Positions 63,154 to 64,000 of a DNA stretch of 64,000 bases are shown piece by piece (the stretch's first letter is position 1; each line of letters starts with the position of its first letter). The notes beneath the pieces were generated by a model. It was not told the DNA's origin. It did not search any database and saw only the letters and a list, made by a program, of their open reading frames with translations. Origin of the DNA: Copromyces sp. CBS 386.78 (taxonomy: Eukaryota; Ascomycota; Sordariomycetes; Sordariales; Sordariaceae); the NCBI GenBank assembly GCA_030685235.1, contig MU839086.1:556055-620054 (forward strand). Reading direction: 5' to 3'. Both the position numbers and the translations under genes were made by a program.

Positions 63154-63385
63154 TATTATAGGATTACCTATAATAGCATATAGCACTAGGGTACTGTATA
63201 GTCGAGTCCATTGGCTATTGGCCAATAGGACCGCATGCACGTACGTACTAGTAGGCCTCGGTCTAGATCTAAGCACGGTACAGCCTGCTCTATATCCAGA
63301 CTACACTCCTCCCTCCTCTCCTTCTTTCCTTCCTCGTACAACTACGTTTATCCTACCTCACCCCCAACGGTGTTACCCCGTGATA
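63154..63385 (+). repeat. 3' LTR of the gypsy element
   Basis: 232 bp, with more CpA/TpG preserved than the 5' LTR, followed by GTAAT. A purine tract (GCAGGAAGGTAG) lies just before it. Confidence 0.94.
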
Positions 63386-63902
63386 GTAATTCTCGAAAAG
63401 GATAGAGATAAAGATTACTAGAATTAATCACCTTTTATTATATACCTTTTAATCTTTACCCTACGTACCAATTTGACAATTAATAATTTAAGTATCGTAT
63501 TACTATACTATAAGACTATTTAGAAATACTTATATCTTACCTACCTTCTATATTAATACTATTAATTAAGATAATTATAATAATTCTTCTTATTACTAAT
63601 TCTTCTATTAAGACTTCCCGTCTTTATTTTAATATACCTAATAAATATAAGGATTAGGAAAACGAATTTCTTAGTTTCGCCGAAGGGTATTAACTAATTA
63701 ATTACTTCCTAAGTAGAAAACTAACCCTTATTTTTAATAAATAATCCCTTTCCTTATATCCTCTCTCCGCTACGGTAATTACTCGTATTGCCTTAATACA
63801 AATAAATATTACGAAGTTAAAAAATAGCACCCTTCGATACGTTTATTTAAATACTTTTAAAAGAGTAAATAATATTAATTACTCTTCTACTACTATATTT
63901 AT
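63386..63902. repeat. RIP-mutated relic right of the gypsy element
   Basis: AT-rich DNA outside the LTR. One plus-strand frame from about 63.6 kb has few stops (ENEFLSFAEGY, then LSRKLTLIFNK), suggesting a decayed coding element that I could not classify. It ends where the inverted-repeat element begins. Confidence 0.5.
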
Positions 63903-64000
63903 GAAAATGTCTTTTCGCACCGTAATGAATGTCTTCCGGCACCGTAGCCCCACCCACTTACACCCTTCCCGCGCGCTAATGCACCCCAAAATTTTTGAGC
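63903..64000. mobile_element. Start of a second element with the same terminal repeat family, cut by the window edge
   Basis: From 63,903 the sequence GAAAATGTCTTTTCGCACCG, then GTCTTCCGGCACCGTAG, matches the terminal repeat of the 413-bp element at 29,688 (GAGAACGTCTTTTCGCACTG, then GTCTTCCTACACTGTAG on its inner part). After about 45 bp it diverges into GC-rich, unmutated DNA (CCCCACCCACTTACACCC). The other end and the target duplication are outside the window. Confidence 0.6.

Larger units (their letters stand above)
56090..63385 (+). mobile_element. Ty3/gypsy chromovirus LTR retrotransposon, complete but RIP-inactivated
   Basis: 7,296 bp with two LTRs of exactly 232 bp (56,090-56,321 and 63,154-63,385) and a perfect 5-bp target duplication GTAAT (56,085-56,089 and 63,386-63,390). 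LTR ends now read TATCAC at the 5' LTR start and GTGATA at the 3' LTR end, explained by RIP of TGTCAC and GTGACA. Internal order is gag, protease, reverse transcriptase, RNase H, integrase, chromodomain. Confidence 0.95.

Noticed and set aside
1..64000. CRISPR arrays, dispersed 5S rRNA or intact tRNA genes
   Set aside because: No spaced identical repeats, no 5S consensus, and no intact A-box/B-box pair was found other than the decayed tRNA-like sequence in the copia element. CRISPR is not expected in a fungal nucleus.

Overview
This 64 kb window comes from the nuclear genome of a filamentous ascomycete, most likely Neurospora or a very close relative. The coding genes have short GT..AG introns with CTAAC/CTGAC-type branch sites. 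The repeats are saturated with C-to-T changes at CpA (TpA excess, coding relics full of TAA/TAG), which is the signature of repeat-induced point mutation (RIP). The gene set also fits: eEF2 (N. crassa cot-3) and a Zn2Cys6 factor that I take, with moderate confidence, to be clr-1. From memory these two lie close together in N. crassa.

Layout. 1-26,570 is ordinary gene-bearing DNA. It holds an RBM26/27-Rmn1-type RNA-binding protein (minus, cut by the window edge), eEF2 (minus), a seven-helix DUF300/TMEM184 protein (minus), the giant lipid-transfer protein Csf1 (plus, divergent from DUF300), and a secreted beta-propeller lactonase-family protein (plus). 26,571-44,146 is AT-rich and RIP-mutated. 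It contains a degenerate Helitron on the minus strand whose helicase is interrupted by a 413-bp inverted-repeat element with an 8-bp target duplication. It also contains a complete but dead Ty1/copia retrotransposon (166-bp LTRs, target duplication ATTCT) carrying a tRNA-like sequence near its 3' end. 44,147-55,930 is normal-composition DNA; the only convincing gene is the Zn2Cys6 factor, with long non-coding flanks. 55,931-63,902 is a second RIP island built around a dead Ty3/gypsy chromovirus (232-bp LTRs, target duplication GTAAT). At 63,903 the end of a second element related to the 413-bp one begins and runs out of the window.

The genes are housekeeping or regulatory and do not form a cluster: RNA turnover (Rmn1-like), translation (eEF2), membrane lipid transport (Csf1), a membrane protein of uncertain role (DUF300), an extracytoplasmic lactonase-like protein, and a transcription factor. 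Introns, starts and stops were assigned by reading splice sites and reading frame directly. Names rest on family resemblance judged by eye; no database search was run.
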